DNA of 37,830 nt from a bacterium DOLZORAL124_64_63 (GTDB taxonomy: Bacteria; Krumholzibacteriota; Krumholzibacteriia; LZORAL124-64-63): positions 1-37,830 of the forward strand of contig PDQT01000299.1 in NCBI GenBank assembly GCA_002747875.1. Direction: 5' to 3'. Shown here in pieces: positions 36,922 through 37,830 of this stretch; positions within the stretch are counted from its first letter, which is position 1, and each line of letters starts with the position of its first letter. The translations under genes and the position numbers were made by a program. The notes beneath the pieces are model-generated. The model worked only from the letters and a program-made list of their open reading frames with translations, did not search any database and was not told the origin of the DNA.

Positions 36922-37764
36922 ATGGGATTGAAAGACAGTTTGCAGCAGATCCTGACCCGGCTGAGCGGCCCCGCCCCGGCCGGGTCCGGTTCTGCTCCTG
37001 TCAGCCCTTCGGACGCCACCACGGGGGGCGCTCCGGCCGTCGATTCTCACCAACTGGACGCTCTCGAGGCCAAGCTGGGCTACCATTTCCGCGACCGCTC
37101 GCTGCTGACCAACGCCCTGCTGCACCGCAGCCACATCCACGTCACCGGCCAGGACCGTGAACAGAGCAACGAACGCCTGGAATTCCTGGGGGACGCGGTG
37201 CTGGGCCTGGTCGTCAACGAGCAGCTTTTCCACCAGTACCCCGACCGCAGCGAAGGGGACTTGACGAAGATGAAAAGCCTGCTGGTCTGCGGTGCGCGCC
37301 TTTCCGAGGTGGCGACGAGCTTCGATCTGGGTATCCATATCCGGATGAGCCGCAGCGAGGCCGCCACCGGGGGACGCCAGCGCAGCAGCATCCTGGCCGA
37401 CACCACCGAGGCCCTTATCGGGGCCGTGTATCTGGATGGGGGGCTGCCCTCGGCCAAGGCCGTGATCCGGCGGGTGGTGCTGGCGGGCAGCGACAACGTC
37501 CTGGCCCGCCGCAGCCTGGGCAACTACAAGAGCCGCCTGCAGGAACTGATCCAGTCACGCTACAAGAGCCCACCGCGTTACAAGGTCCTGGATGTGAGCG
37601 GCCCGGACCATGCCCGCACCTTCCGGGTGGCCGTCACCTTCAACGGGACGGTCATGGGCGAGGGCGGCGGCCGCAACAAGAAAGCCGCCGAGCAGCACGC
37701 GGCCCGGGCGGCCCTGGAGCGTCTGGAAGAAGAACCGGATTTTCTGGACGGCCCCCAGGAGTAG
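36922..37764 (+). CDS. rnc: Ribonuclease III
   Basis: NERLEFLGDAVLGLV signature, ADTTEALIGAVYLDGG, C-terminal dsRBD (YKSRLQELIQSRYK...GGGRNKKAAEQHAARAAL). Confidence 0.96.
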   Translation: MGLKDSLQQILTRLSGPAPAGSGSAPVSPSDATTGGAPAVDSHQLDALEAKLGYHFRDRSLLTNALLHRSHIHVTGQDREQSNERLEFLGDAVLGLVVNEQLFHQYPDRSEGDLTKMKSLLVCGARLSEVATSFDLGIHIRMSRSEAATGGRQRSSILADTTEALIGAVYLDGGLPSAKAVIRRVVLAGSDNVLARRSLGNYKSRLQELIQSRYKSPPRYKVLDVSGPDHARTFRVAVTFNGTVMGEGGGRNKKAAEQHAARAALERLEEEPDFLDGPQE

Positions 37765-37830
37765 GCCGCGGAACCGACCCGCGGAACCCCGAAGCAAAGG
37801 ATCGTATCATCAACCATGCCAACCACATTC

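Noticed and set aside
37816-37830. Possible start of another CDS (ATGCCAACCACATTC)
   Set aside because: Only five codons visible and no well-placed ribosome binding site; cannot be supported.

Overview
This is a GC-rich bacterial chromosomal window, almost entirely + strand. (1) ~1-16.8 kb: a near-complete type IV pilus (T4P) locus in the order pilB-pilT-pilC-pilS-pilR-pilA, a pilin-like ORF without a prepilin cleavage motif, a second prepilin, a PilH/PilI-like ABC transporter, a TPR protein, pilD and pilM-N-O-P-Q. The order resembles the Myxococcus/Geobacter pil locus. (2) 16.9-20.4 kb: shikimate-kinase-like, rsmD, coaD, obgE and dprA. (3) 20.5-24.0 kb: a translationally coupled ABC-2 exporter. 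(4) A lone minus-strand DUF3467 gene, then a POT peptide transporter, split hldE kinase and nucleotidyltransferase genes, and a cyclic-2,3-diphosphoglycerate-synthetase-like P-loop protein. (5) sucC-sucD, ndk, yceD(DUF177)-rpmF-plsX-fabD-fabG-acpP-fabF-rnc. rpmF (59 aa) is absent from the supplied ORF track. Most notable observations: three sigma-54 -24/-12 promoter matches with ideal GG-N10-GC spacing, upstream of pilA, the ABC/TPR/pilD unit and pilM, next to a PilS/PilR pair; a degenerate pilin inside a three-pilin array; a set of ATTGCCC-CGCGG repeats around pilR and pilA; a highly structured acpP-fabF intergenic region; hairpins bracketing rpmF; and no fabH between plsX and fabD. No tRNA, rRNA, CRISPR array or transposon was recognised. 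All assignments come from reading motifs by eye; no database search was run.
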